Assembly: GCF_000296465.1 (NCBI RefSeq)
Contig: NZ_JH815203.1
Span: 434,001 to 498,000 of the forward strand
Origin: Barnesiella intestinihominis YIT 11860
Lineage (GTDB): Bacteria; Bacteroidota; Bacteroidia; Bacteroidales; Barnesiellaceae
Length of the DNA stretch: 64,000 nt
Reading direction: 5' to 3'
The first letter of the stretch is position 1; each line of letters opens with the position of its first letter. Of the stretch, positions 19,515 to 27,984 are shown piece by piece. The position numbers and the translations under genes were made by a program. Under the pieces are notes generated by a model, which saw nothing but the letters and a program-made list of their open reading frames with translations, had not been told where the DNA came from and did not search any database.

Positions 19515-20336
19515 TTATTTATTCAATTCATTTATTTTGGAAGCATGTTTTCCTGTAAAAAGTTTCAATGTCTGCTGATAGCCGACATTAGCGATATCAC
19601 GCAAAGCATGAATATCAAATACGGCATATCGTGCAGCCTCTTTCATAGGAATAAAAAGATCGCACAATTTCATATCCTCGATCACATTGCTTTTAGACAT
19701 GAAGCTATATGAACGAACCGCTATATCCAATATCGATTGCTTATATTGCTTATTAACTAACGGGCTCACATTGATACCTATAACGACATCGCACTCGGGA
19801 CGAATGGGGTAAACCGGCAAATTACGCAAGACACCTCCATCGACATAATGCGTACCATCGATAAGAACCGGAGGAAATATAATAGGAATACTACACGAAG
19901 CCGTTACCCGCTCGGCAATCTCTCCCGATCGCCATGCTACATACTTTCCATGATCAAGGTCGGTAGCCGTAACGACAACCGGGATAGACAAATCCTCGAT
20001 ATTGACTGCTCGCAACGACTTTTGCAAGAAATGTTTAAACCGATCTATTTTAAAAAAGCAGGAACGGGGCAAAGTTATTTCGGCCAAATCATTGAAAGAC
20101 AAACCTGAAAAAAGGTCTAAGATTTCATCGGGTGAATAGCCGTCGGCATAAAGTACCGCAATAACAGCTCCTGCGCTCGTACCGGATATTATATCCGGCC
20201 GAACCCCCAATTCTTCCATTGCTTTCAATGCCCCTACATGGGCAAAACCTTTGGCTCCTCCCCCGCTCAACGTCAAGCCTACACGATAGGGGCGAACTTC
20301 TACCGGCAGATTCTCTCTTTCTCTTGCCATTTTCAT
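19515..20336 (-). CDS. Patatin-like phospholipase (RssA-like)
   Basis: This 273-residue protein has the patatin layout: glycine-rich oxyanion loop SGGGAKGFAHVGAL (24-37), nucleophile S54 in GTSAG, and D166 in DGGVLRNLPV completing the Ser-Asp dyad. No signal peptide is present, so it is probably a cytoplasmic lipid acyl hydrolase of the RssA/YlbK group. An in-frame Met at residue 3 is another possible start. Upstream, TATCTTCG on the minus strand (20351-20358) is one base off the -7 consensus. It is followed at once by the GH13 gene on the same strand; no functional link is apparent. Confidence 0.9.
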   Translation of the reverse strand: MKMARERENLPVEVRPYRVGLTLSGGGAKGFAHVGALKAMEELGVRPDIISGTSAGAVIAVLYADGYSPDEILDLFSGLSFNDLAEITLPRSCFFKIDRFKHFLQKSLRAVNIEDLSIPVVVTATDLDHGKYVAWRSGEIAERVTASCSIPIIFPPVLIDGTHYVDGGVLRNLPVYPIRPECDVVIGINVSPLVNKQYKQSILDIAVRSYSFMSKSNVIEDMKLCDLFIPMKEAARYAVFDIHALRDIANVGYQQTLKLFTGKHASKINELNK

Positions 20337-20609
20337 TTTCGTTTACTGTGCGAAGATAGCATTTTTCAATAAAGCCACAATATATTATGTAGCAAACCAT
20401 TTATAAATAATGCTTTAAAAATATGTCGGGGAACTTAAATCAAAGCGTACGACGAACTATCACCAATACACCGCCTATCGTCTCATTAATGAAAAGTTCC
20501 CCCAAAGCGCGCATACCGGCAAACAAAAAAAGAAATACTACCCGGGAGTTTTTTTCAAAACAGCTCCTAAAAAACGAAGATTTGTTCACCATTATGCTTT
20601 CGTTTGTAT
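20337..20609. other. Intergenic region between patatin and Sua5-family genes
   Basis: The segment holds a near-consensus -7 box for the patatin gene (20351-20358). The Sua5 frame stays open upstream to 20423 but lacks family similarity there. A 50-codon minus-strand ORF (20440-20592) with hydrophobic stretches has no ribosome binding site. Neither is called as a gene. Confidence 0.4.
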
Positions 20610-20617
20610 TATCTTTG
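20610..20617 (+). promoter_or_regulatory. -7 element of the Sua5-family gene
   Basis: TATCTTTG matches TAnnTTTG exactly and lies 25 bases before the preferred ATG at 20642. It falls inside the open frame that extends upstream, which argues against the longer start. Confidence 0.5.
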
Positions 20618-20641
20618 TTTCTTGAACAGAAACAAGAGGAT

Positions 20642-21217
20642 ATGTCCATGACAATCAACGACGATATAAAACAGGCTTGCGAGGTCATGCAGCGGGGGGG
20701 AATCATTTTATATCCCACCGACACAATATGGGGTATCGGTTGCGATGCTACCAATGCAGAAGCGGTACAACGAGTTTATAAAATCAAACAGAGAGCCGAC
20801 AGCAAAGCCCTTATTATACTTACAGACAGTGAAGCGAAAGTGGAATATTATGTTTCGGAAGTACCCGAAACGGCGTGGCAACTACTCGATGTGGCCGTAA
20901 AGCCTCTTACCCTCATCTATCCCGGAGCACGCAACCTTGCAACGAATTTGCTCGCCGATGACGGAAGCATAGCCATACGCATCACAAAAGAACCGTTCTC
21001 ACAACGATTGTGCCGACAGTTCAGAAAAGCTATCGTATCAACCTCGGCCAATATCAGCGGGAATGCGGCTCCCCATAACTTTTCCGAAATATCGGACGAA
21101 ATAAAAAATGCCGTCGATTATATCGTAACGGCACGCAGAGACGAAATAAAAGAGTCCCTCCCGTCGAGTATCATCAAACTCGAAGCCGACGGAACTATCA
21201 AGATTATACGAGAGTGA
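20642..21217 (+). CDS. Sua5/YciO/YrdC family threonylcarbamoyl-AMP synthase
   Basis: From the chosen start the protein has 191 residues. It carries the YrdC fold signatures GGIILYPTDTIWGIGCDATN and IKQRADSKALIIL, with SIAIRITKEPF and VSTSANISG near the centre. The family makes threonylcarbamoyl-AMP, the precursor of t6A37 in ANN-decoding tRNAs. An open frame extends to 20423, but AGAGG sits just before 20642 and 20648 and a promoter lies at 20610, so one of these two Mets is the start. The length matches the YciO/YrdC single-domain class. The sugar-transferase gene downstream overlaps by four bases (GTGA). Confidence 0.92.
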   Translation: MSMTINDDIKQACEVMQRGGIILYPTDTIWGIGCDATNAEAVQRVYKIKQRADSKALIILTDSEAKVEYYVSEVPETAWQLLDVAVKPLTLIYPGARNLATNLLADDGSIAIRITKEPFSQRLCRQFRKAIVSTSANISGNAAPHNFSEISDEIKNAVDYIVTARRDEIKESLPSSIIKLEADGTIKIIRE

Positions 21218-22626
21218 TCAACGGTAAACGACAAATACGGAGATACGTACTGGGGGATTACCTTACATCGAATGTATCGTGGTTCCTTTTCAATATTGTC
21301 CGTTTCCATTTTCCGGGAATTGCAGCGGGCGAATCATTGAAAATGTATTTGCTTTCGCCTCGTGTCATAGAAGGACAAATACTTTTCCCGCTGTTAATGA
21401 TGTGCGTTTATTATTTGTCGGGATATTACAACCAGCCTTTTTTCAAATCTCGCATTCAAGAATTAATACAGACATTGGGATCTGTATTGGTCAATACACT
21501 GTTTATATTTTTTATTGCCCTCATCAACGATGTTCTACGAATAAGAATAGACAATTACGAATTGCTACTTGCTTTATATGCTTTACAATTTGTCTGTGTA
21601 TATACAGGGCGGGCCATTGTCACAGGAAATGCCACATCTATGATTCACCGCCGAAAATGGCAATTCAACACGCTTATCATCGGTTGCGGTCCCAAAGCAA
21701 TCAAGCAAATGAAAGAACTCGAAGAACCCAGACAATCGCTCGGTTATCATATCGTCGGATTCATTCGGGTCAACCACGAAACGCCTGCCCCGGAAGCCGA
21801 AGGAAGGACATACCCGATAAAACAATTATCCTCGCTGTGTAAACAAAAGAACATTCAAGAGCTTGTCGTTGCCCCGGAAGAAAACGATTTAGCAGAGCTT
21901 CATAAACTTATCAATACACTATATCCACTCAACTTACCCATAAAATTGGGGACAGACGAGTTTAACATTATCTCTTCGAGAGTAAGACTAACCAACATCT
22001 ATGGGGCTCCGCTCATCGACATGAGTAATTGCGCCATCTCCGAGGGAGAAAAGAATATGAAACGAGTAATCGATATCTTTGTTTCTTTTATCGCATTGAT
22101 CTTACTTTCTCCTTTGTTTCTACTCTTAGCCATACTAATTAAAAAAGACTCGAACGGTCCTATATTTTACAAACAAGAGCGCATAGGTTACAGGCACAGA
22201 CCGTTCAAAATTTACAAATTCCGAACGATGAAAGCCCATGCAGAAACCGGAATCCCTTTGTTATCGGAAGAAAACGACAAGCGGGTTACTAAAATAGGGA
22301 AAGTATTACGGAAATACAGATTGGACGAATTACCACAGTTTTGGAATGTATTGAAAGGAGACATGTCTCTCGTAGGTCCGAGGCCCGAACGGGAATACTT
22401 TATCCGTCAAATCGTCGAACGAGCTCCTTATTACGTATTATTGCATCAGATACGCCCCGGAATCACATCGTGGGGAATGGTAAAATACGGATATGCTCGA
22501 AACGTCGATGAAATGATAGCCCGGTTGAAATACGATATTCTTTACTTGGAAAATATGTCTTTGCTGGTAGACCTCAAAATTATCATCTACACCATCAGAA
22601 CCGTTATTACAGGAAAAGGAGTATAA
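21214..22626 (+). CDS. Polyprenyl-phosphate sugar-1-phosphate transferase (first of two)
   Basis: This 470-residue protein is of the WbaP/WcaJ type that puts a sugar phosphate on undecaprenyl phosphate, the first step of exopolysaccharide or O-antigen units. N-terminal membrane helices (about 10-145) precede a CoA-binding-like domain (NTLIIGCGPKAIKQMKEL, about 150-270). A further helix (about 286-310) and the catalytic domain follow, with FYKQERIGYRHRPFKIYKFR, LDELPQFWNVLKGDMSLVGP and RPGITSWG. The start codon is GTG, overlapping the upstream stop, so translation is probably coupled. No other polysaccharide gene is adjacent. Confidence 0.9.
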   Translation: MINGKRQIRRYVLGDYLTSNVSWFLFNIVRFHFPGIAAGESLKMYLLSPRVIEGQILFPLLMMCVYYLSGYYNQPFFKSRIQELIQTLGSVLVNTLFIFFIALINDVLRIRIDNYELLLALYALQFVCVYTGRAIVTGNATSMIHRRKWQFNTLIIGCGPKAIKQMKELEEPRQSLGYHIVGFIRVNHETPAPEAEGRTYPIKQLSSLCKQKNIQELVVAPEENDLAELHKLINTLYPLNLPIKLGTDEFNIISSRVRLTNIYGAPLIDMSNCAISEGEKNMKRVIDIFVSFIALILLSPLFLLLAILIKKDSNGPIFYKQERIGYRHRPFKIYKFRTMKAHAETGIPLLSEENDKRVTKIGKVLRKYRLDELPQFWNVLKGDMSLVGPRPEREYFIRQIVERAPYYVLLHQIRPGITSWGMVKYGYARNVDEMIARLKYDILYLENMSLLVDLKIIIYTIRTVITGKGV

Positions 22627-22636
22627 ATAAACATAT

Positions 22637-24460
22637 ATGATTGAAGACGAAGATATAGAAATAGAAGATACCCAAAGGGAAGATAGGCACGATTTGATGA
22701 TGCGGCTGTTGATGTGGAGGGAAAAACACATCAATGAACACAATTTCGTTTTAATTCTCAGTTTTATTATCGGAATTTGTACTGCCGCCGCTGCTCTTAT
22801 TCTTAAATTTCTCATACATTTTATACAACAGTTGCTAACATCGCATTTCAATGCCGACAGCGCCAACTATCTTTATCTCATATACCCGATAATAGGTATT
22901 TTATTGGCCGGCTTGTACGTACGTTACATTGTAAAAGACGATATCAGTCATGGTGTCACCCGCATACTTTATGCCATATCGCAAAAGAAAAGCCGGCTTA
23001 AACCACATAATATGTACACATCGGTCATCGCGAGTTCTATCACAATCGGATTCGGAGGATCGGTCGGAGCGGAAGCTCCCATCGTTTATACTGGGGCTGC
23101 GATCGGTTCGAATATAGGAAGGTTGTTTCGCCTCGACCAACGATTACTAATGCTTTTGGTGGGTTGCGGAGCTGCCGCCGCCATTGCGGGAATATTCAAG
23201 GCCCCCATCGCCGGAATCTTGTTTACACTCGAAGTACTGATGATCGATATGACTGCAACTTCGGTTTTACCTTTACTCATCTCGTCGATTACCGCAGTCA
23301 CTGTTTCTTATATCTTTACCGGATACAATGCCGAATTTAGTTTCGTCCAAACCGAACCGTTCGTCGCCGCCCGCATACCATACGTTATTTTTCTCGGTTT
23401 CTTTTGCGGATTTGTTTCTCTTTATTTTACCCGCATTATGAACCGTATGGAAGATATATTCCGCCGGATAGGGACTCCATGGAAAAAATTCATTCTCGGT
23501 TCGCTCATTCTAAGTTGTTCTATTTTTCTATTACCGCCACTGTACGGCGAAGGTTATGGAGCCATTACCAGCTTGCTGAACGACAATCTCAAACAACTGG
23601 CCGAAGGGAGTTTATTTTATACTGAGAATGGAAATATGTGGGTCATGATGCTCTTCTTGGGACTCATCATACTCGTAAAGGTATTAGCGACCAGTGCGAC
23701 CAATGGCGGAGGTGGTGTGGGAGGAACCTTCGCACCCAGTTTGTACGTAGGGTGTTTCGCAGGCTTCTTCTTTGCCTATGTTCTTAATCATACAGGACTA
23801 TTACCCATGGAGCTTTCTGACAAAAATTTCGCATTGATGGGTATGGCAGGAGTCATGGCCGCTGTTATGCACGCCCCGCTCATGGCTATTTTCTTGACAA
23901 CAGAACTTACCGGTGGGTATGATTTATTCCTGCCGTTAATGATTACCTCGACCGTAGCTTATGCAACGATAAAAGTGTTCGAACCACATAGCATATATAC
24001 CATGCGTCTGGCAAAAAAAGGAGAACTACTCACCCATCACAAGGATAAAGCCGTACTTACTCTTTTGAAGATGGACAGTGTCATCGAAAAAGATTTTATC
24101 GAAGTACACCCGAATATGAGTCTCGGAGACATGGTAAAGGTTATCTCGCAATCCCATCGTAACATATTCCCGGTAACCGACAATGACAATACATTATTAG
24201 GCATCGTCATACTCGACGACATACGCAATATCATGTTTAGGCCAGAACTGTATAACCGTTTCTATGTCAGAAAATTCATGACCATGCCCCCAGCCAAAAT
24301 AGAAATAGGGAGCAACATGGATAATGTCATGAAATTATTTGACCAAACCAACGCATGGAATCTACCTGTCGTAGAAAACGGGAAATATATCGGGTTTGTT
24401 TCCAAATCAAAAATTTTCAATTCGTACCGGCGGGTACTCGTTCACTTTTCTCAAGATTAA
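22637..24460 (+). CDS. ClC-family chloride channel/transporter with CBS domains
   Basis: A 607-residue ClC protein. A short acidic N-terminus precedes the membrane region (about 36-440). The filter motif is GFGGSVGAEAPIV, with E146 at the position of the gating glutamate, and GGGVGGTFAPSLYVG matches the second filter motif (GxFxP). A pair of C-terminal CBS domains (about 455-600; HRNIFPVTDNDNTLLGIV, NAWNLPVVENGKYIGFV) may bind adenine nucleotides. It moves chloride or another anion, probably in exchange for protons given the retained glutamate. It follows the sugar-transferase gene by 10 bases and precedes fmt by 5. Confidence 0.95.
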   Translation: MIEDEDIEIEDTQREDRHDLMMRLLMWREKHINEHNFVLILSFIIGICTAAAALILKFLIHFIQQLLTSHFNADSANYLYLIYPIIGILLAGLYVRYIVKDDISHGVTRILYAISQKKSRLKPHNMYTSVIASSITIGFGGSVGAEAPIVYTGAAIGSNIGRLFRLDQRLLMLLVGCGAAAAIAGIFKAPIAGILFTLEVLMIDMTATSVLPLLISSITAVTVSYIFTGYNAEFSFVQTEPFVAARIPYVIFLGFFCGFVSLYFTRIMNRMEDIFRRIGTPWKKFILGSLILSCSIFLLPPLYGEGYGAITSLLNDNLKQLAEGSLFYTENGNMWVMMLFLGLIILVKVLATSATNGGGGVGGTFAPSLYVGCFAGFFFAYVLNHTGLLPMELSDKNFALMGMAGVMAAVMHAPLMAIFLTTELTGGYDLFLPLMITSTVAYATIKVFEPHSIYTMRLAKKGELLTHHKDKAVLTLLKMDSVIEKDFIEVHPNMSLGDMVKVISQSHRNIFPVTDNDNTLLGIVILDDIRNIMFRPELYNRFYVRKFMTMPPAKIEIGSNMDNVMKLFDQTNAWNLPVVENGKYIGFVSKSKIFNSYRRVLVHFSQD

Positions 24461-24465
24461 AAACA

Positions 24466-25434
24466 ATGGAAAAACAAGATTTACGCATCATCTATATGGG
24501 TACTCCCGACTTCGCTGTCGAGAGTCTGAAACGCCTTGTCGAAGGAGGATACAATGTCGTGGCTGTTATTACCATGCCTGACAAACCGGCCGGCAGAGGC
24601 CACAAAATACAATACTCTCCGGTCAAAGAATACGCTCTTAGCCGAGGTTTACCGATTCTACAACCGGAGAAACTGAAAGACGAGTGCTTTATCGAACAGT
24701 TGAGAGAGTTACACGCCGACCTGCAAATTGTAGTAGCTTTTCGCATGCTTCCCGAAATCGTATGGAACATGCCCCGTCTGGGTACTTTCAATTTACACGC
24801 TTCGCTTTTACCTCAATACAGAGGAGCCGCTCCTCTCAACTGGGCTATTATCAACGGCGACACAGAAACAGGAATCACGACATTCTTCCTCAAACACGAA
24901 ATCGATACGGGCGAAATCATACAGCAACGAAGAATCCCTATACTTCCCGAAGATAATGTAGGGACAATACACGACAAACTAATGACATTGGGCGCCGATA
25001 TGGTAGTCGAAACTGTCGATGCCATTATCTCCGGGAATATCACCCCTATCGATCAAGCCTCTATCCAAACTAACGAACCCTTACGGCCTGCGCCCAAAAT
25101 ATTTAAGGAAACATGCCATATCGACTGGAAAAAGACAAGCGAGCAAATCCATAACCTCGTGAGGGGACTGTCTCCCTATCCGGCCGCATGGTGCGAATGG
25201 ATATCGCCGGATAATAATCGTTTCGGAGTAAAAATATACCGTACAACCCCCCTACCCTCCAAACATAACTATGCACCGGGGTCTATACACACAGATGGAA
25301 AAAATCATATTGACATAGCTTGTACCGACGGATTTATACGGATAGAAGAGTTACAACTCGCTGGGAAAAAGAGAATGGCTGCACCCGATTTATTACGGGG
25401 TTTTCATCTTAACGACGAATTTCGTTGCGAATAA
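24466..25434 (+). CDS. fmt: Methionyl-tRNA formyltransferase
   Basis: A 322-residue enzyme that formylates initiator Met-tRNA with 10-formyl-tetrahydrofolate. The N-terminal domain has RIIYMGTPDFAVESLKRL, MPDKPAGRGHKIQYSPVKEY, the active-site segment NLHASLLPQYRGAAPLNWAI and EIDTGEII. The C-terminal OB-like domain contains RGLSPYPAAWCEW. The ATG at 24466 (MEKQDLRII) is chosen over a longer in-frame start at 24355 because the latter overlaps the ClC gene by more than 100 bases. The gene ends 8 bases from a convergent DMT transporter. Confidence 0.97.
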   Translation: MEKQDLRIIYMGTPDFAVESLKRLVEGGYNVVAVITMPDKPAGRGHKIQYSPVKEYALSRGLPILQPEKLKDECFIEQLRELHADLQIVVAFRMLPEIVWNMPRLGTFNLHASLLPQYRGAAPLNWAIINGDTETGITTFFLKHEIDTGEIIQQRRIPILPEDNVGTIHDKLMTLGADMVVETVDAIISGNITPIDQASIQTNEPLRPAPKIFKETCHIDWKKTSEQIHNLVRGLSPYPAAWCEWISPDNNRFGVKIYRTTPLPSKHNYAPGSIHTDGKNHIDIACTDGFIRIEELQLAGKKRMAAPDLLRGFHLNDEFRCE

Positions 25435-25442
25435 AAAGCCGA

Positions 25443-26381
25443 TTACTTCCTACGTACCGGAACAGTATGCACAACATGTCCGATAAAAGAAACAATTTTA
25501 CGGGGAGAAAATGATTTCGCCGCAACAATGAGAATTACGGCAACAAGGATCATAAATATACCGATTCCCAACCGCAACGTAAAAATCTCACCAAACACAG
25601 TCACACCGATAATCACGGCAGAGAGAGGCTCCAATGCACCCATAATAGCCGTAGGTGTAGAACCGATAGCATGAACGGCCATAGTCATCGTCACCAAAGA
25701 AATAACCGTAGGGACCAAAGCTAACATGATAGCAAACAGCCACATACGTGGAGTAGTAAGCGGTTGCAAATAATTACTTCCGTCGAAAAACGAATGAAAG
25801 ACTATGGCTACCATACAAAACAGCAAGACATAAAAAGTCAGCTTTATAGATGAAAGTTTTATCGACGACTGATTGATTACGACAATATAAAGGGCATAAG
25901 TTAACGATGCAATCATAACCAACGATACGCCCAAACCATTTAATCCGGCTCCTGTTCCTCCCCGGTAAAGCAAAGCTATCCCCGATAGAGCAAGAATAAT
26001 CGAAAACATAGTCACTGGCGATATACGCTCCTTAAAGAATAGAGACATAATGACAGCTACCATTATAGGATACACAAACAACAAAGTCGAAGCTATACCG
26101 GCATCCATGTGGTGAAAACTCGTATAAAAAGTCAGAGAAGACACAGCAAACAAGATTCCTAACAAACACAATGCTTTCACCTCTTTGCGAGACAATCTAA
26201 ATGACTGTTTCTGAATAAACAGAATACATGCCAAAACAACTGCTGCCAATGAAAAACGATAAAACAAAACCGAATTCGAATTCAATCCTTCTTGATATAA
26301 GAATAATGCCCCCAACGGGTTTGTTCCATAACTGACCGCAGAAACAATTCCTAATATTGTACCCTTGACTTTCAGATTCAT
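25443..26381 (-). CDS. EamA/DMT superfamily transporter
   Basis: This 312-residue integral membrane protein has about ten transmembrane helices in two five-helix EamA repeats (first about 5-145, second about 155-300). Typical elements are SYGTNPLGALFLY, YPIMVAVIMSLFFKERISPV and, in the second half, MGALEPLSAVIIGVTVFGE. The family exports metabolites and amino acids; the substrate here is unknown. It appears monocistronic, with a -7 element just upstream. Confidence 0.92.
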   Translation of the reverse strand: MNLKVKGTILGIVSAVSYGTNPLGALFLYQEGLNSNSVLFYRFSLAAVVLACILFIQKQSFRLSRKEVKALCLLGILFAVSSLTFYTSFHHMDAGIASTLLFVYPIMVAVIMSLFFKERISPVTMFSIILALSGIALLYRGGTGAGLNGLGVSLVMIASLTYALYIVVINQSSIKLSSIKLTFYVLLFCMVAIVFHSFFDGSNYLQPLTTPRMWLFAIMLALVPTVISLVTMTMAVHAIGSTPTAIMGALEPLSAVIIGVTVFGEIFTLRLGIGIFMILVAVILIVAAKSFSPRKIVSFIGHVVHTVPVRRK

Positions 26382-26402
26382 CTTACTTTATTTTTCGGGG
26401 TG

Positions 26403-26410
26403 CAAAGATA
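26403..26410 (-). promoter_or_regulatory. -7 element of the DMT transporter gene
   Basis: TATCTTTG on the minus strand lies 21 bases before the ATG at 26381. A well-spaced -33 TTTG is not evident. Confidence 0.45.
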
Positions 26411-26471
26411 GCAAATCTCCAAAAGAAAGAATTATTTTTATAGGACTTTTTCTGCTTGTTATAAAACCCTC

Positions 26472-27854
26472 TTAGAATGCATTTTTTTCTCCACGAAAAG
26501 CATTCACGACAGTGAGGAATATAATCTTGATGTCGAGCCAAAAATTCCAATGTTCGATATACCAAACGTCATATTCTACCCGACGTTCCATCTGCCACAA
26601 CTCCCGAGTCTCCCCTCTATACCCGTTTACTTGTGCCCAACCGGTAATGCCCGGTTTAATAAGATGACGAAGCATGTATTTATCTATAATCTTCGAATAA
26701 TCCTGCGTATGTTTCACCATGTGAGGACGCGGACCAACGACCGACATATCCCCCACAAAAACATTGATAAATTGAGGTAATTCGTCCAAACTCGTCTTCC
26801 GTAAAAATTCTCCGACTCTTGTTTTTCTAGGATCATGACGAGAAGCCTGCAACTGATCGCTATTAGCATTGACTTTCATCGTCCGAAACTTATAGCAATT
26901 AAATTCTTTCCCCTTAAATCCTGTCCGTTTCTGCTTAAAAAATACTGGACCCGGAGACGACAATTTAACGGCAATAGCAATAGGAGTGAAAATAATGGGA
27001 GAACAAACCAGTACAATTGATGAAAACAATAGATCGAACACCCTCTTCAAGAAACGCGAAAAGATATTTTGTAAAGGTTCTGGATGCAACGAAAGAACCG
27101 GAACATTACCCACTAACTGAAATTCGAGCTGACGATGAATATATCGACCGACATCGGGAACCATATAAAACGAAATATTACTGGCTTCGGAAAACTTCAA
27201 TAACCGAGTTATCTTTTCTTCTTGCCTCATCGGTAACGCACAATAAATCTCATCGACTTTATTTTCTATCACGAAATCCTCGACAGAAGAACAGTCCCCT
27301 TGAAAATTCGGCAAAGATTTCTTTAACGACAGATTATCATCGAAAAAGCCCATAAATTTATAGCCATATCCGGCATCGGAACGTAACTCGTCTAATAATT
27401 TTATACCCATAGCCCCGGCTCCTACAATAACTACTTTCTTGAAGTTATAGCCTTTCCGTCGAAAATATTTCAAAAGTTTTCTCGATCCGATCCACCACAC
27501 GGCCAACAAGACCGATAGAAGCAAATAGAACCTCAACAATACTCGCGCTCCAATATTATCGATTTGCAAAAAGAATATCAATAATAGAAAAACCGCTAAG
27601 TGGCACAACACGGCCTGTGTAACTTTTATCAAGACTCTATCGACATGTAAAATACGCAATTCATGTATTTTTGCAAAAAGTGAAAATACCGGGAAATAAG
27701 AAAGATTAAGTAACAGCCATATTATTTTCACACCAAATCCGCCGTCGAATCCGCCACCCCAATAACAAACTACGGCATAGGCAATATTCAAGCAAAAGAA
27801 GTCGCCGATAACAATCAGTGACTTTATCATATGTCCATACCGCCCACGTGCCAT
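26472..27854 (-). CDS. Undecaprenyl-phosphate sugar-1-phosphate transferase, WcaJ-like (second of two)
   Basis: The 460-residue protein has the same order of parts as the gene at 21214: four or five N-terminal helices (about 10-120), a nucleotide-binding-like domain (KKVVIVGAGAMGIKLLDEL), another membrane helix (about 270-300) and the catalytic domain with FFKQKRTGFKGKEFNCYKFR, LDELPQFINVFVGDMSVVGP, RPHMVKHTQ and IKPGITGWAQVNGYRGET. The final motif is the classic WcaJ form. It should load glucose-1-phosphate or a related sugar onto the lipid carrier. No glycosyltransferases or Wzx/Wzy genes are near. Confidence 0.93.
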   Translation of the reverse strand: MARGRYGHMIKSLIVIGDFFCLNIAYAVVCYWGGGFDGGFGVKIIWLLLNLSYFPVFSLFAKIHELRILHVDRVLIKVTQAVLCHLAVFLLLIFFLQIDNIGARVLLRFYLLLSVLLAVWWIGSRKLLKYFRRKGYNFKKVVIVGAGAMGIKLLDELRSDAGYGYKFMGFFDDNLSLKKSLPNFQGDCSSVEDFVIENKVDEIYCALPMRQEEKITRLLKFSEASNISFYMVPDVGRYIHRQLEFQLVGNVPVLSLHPEPLQNIFSRFLKRVFDLLFSSIVLVCSPIIFTPIAIAVKLSSPGPVFFKQKRTGFKGKEFNCYKFRTMKVNANSDQLQASRHDPRKTRVGEFLRKTSLDELPQFINVFVGDMSVVGPRPHMVKHTQDYSKIIDKYMLRHLIKPGITGWAQVNGYRGETRELWQMERRVEYDVWYIEHWNFWLDIKIIFLTVVNAFRGEKNAF

Positions 27855-27928
27855 TCTCTCTTTCTTACTTTTTTACACGACTAACTACATAAATATTTTT
27901 CAGAGAGCTTTACTTTTCTCCCGGAAAT

Positions 27929-27963
27929 AACAGGGCAACTCCAATTTATTGAGCCGCCCTGTT
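27929..27963 (-). terminator. Weak terminator downstream of the DUF349 gene
   Basis: An 8-bp stem, AACAGGGC with GCCCTGTT, surrounds a 19-base loop that can pair partly. It is 22 bases past the DUF349 stop. Only a short T-rich stretch follows. Confidence 0.5.
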
Positions 27964-27984
27964 TATAAAATACGTTGTTCTTAA

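Noticed and set aside
20440-20592. 50-codon minus-strand ORF with two hydrophobic stretches, upstream of the patatin gene
   Set aside because: No ribosome binding site, no recognisable family, and it overlaps the region that leads into the Sua5 promoter.
20423-20641. N-terminal extension of the Sua5-family protein
   Set aside because: No similarity to the family, a -7 promoter box falls inside it, and a good ribosome site precedes the start at 20642/20648.
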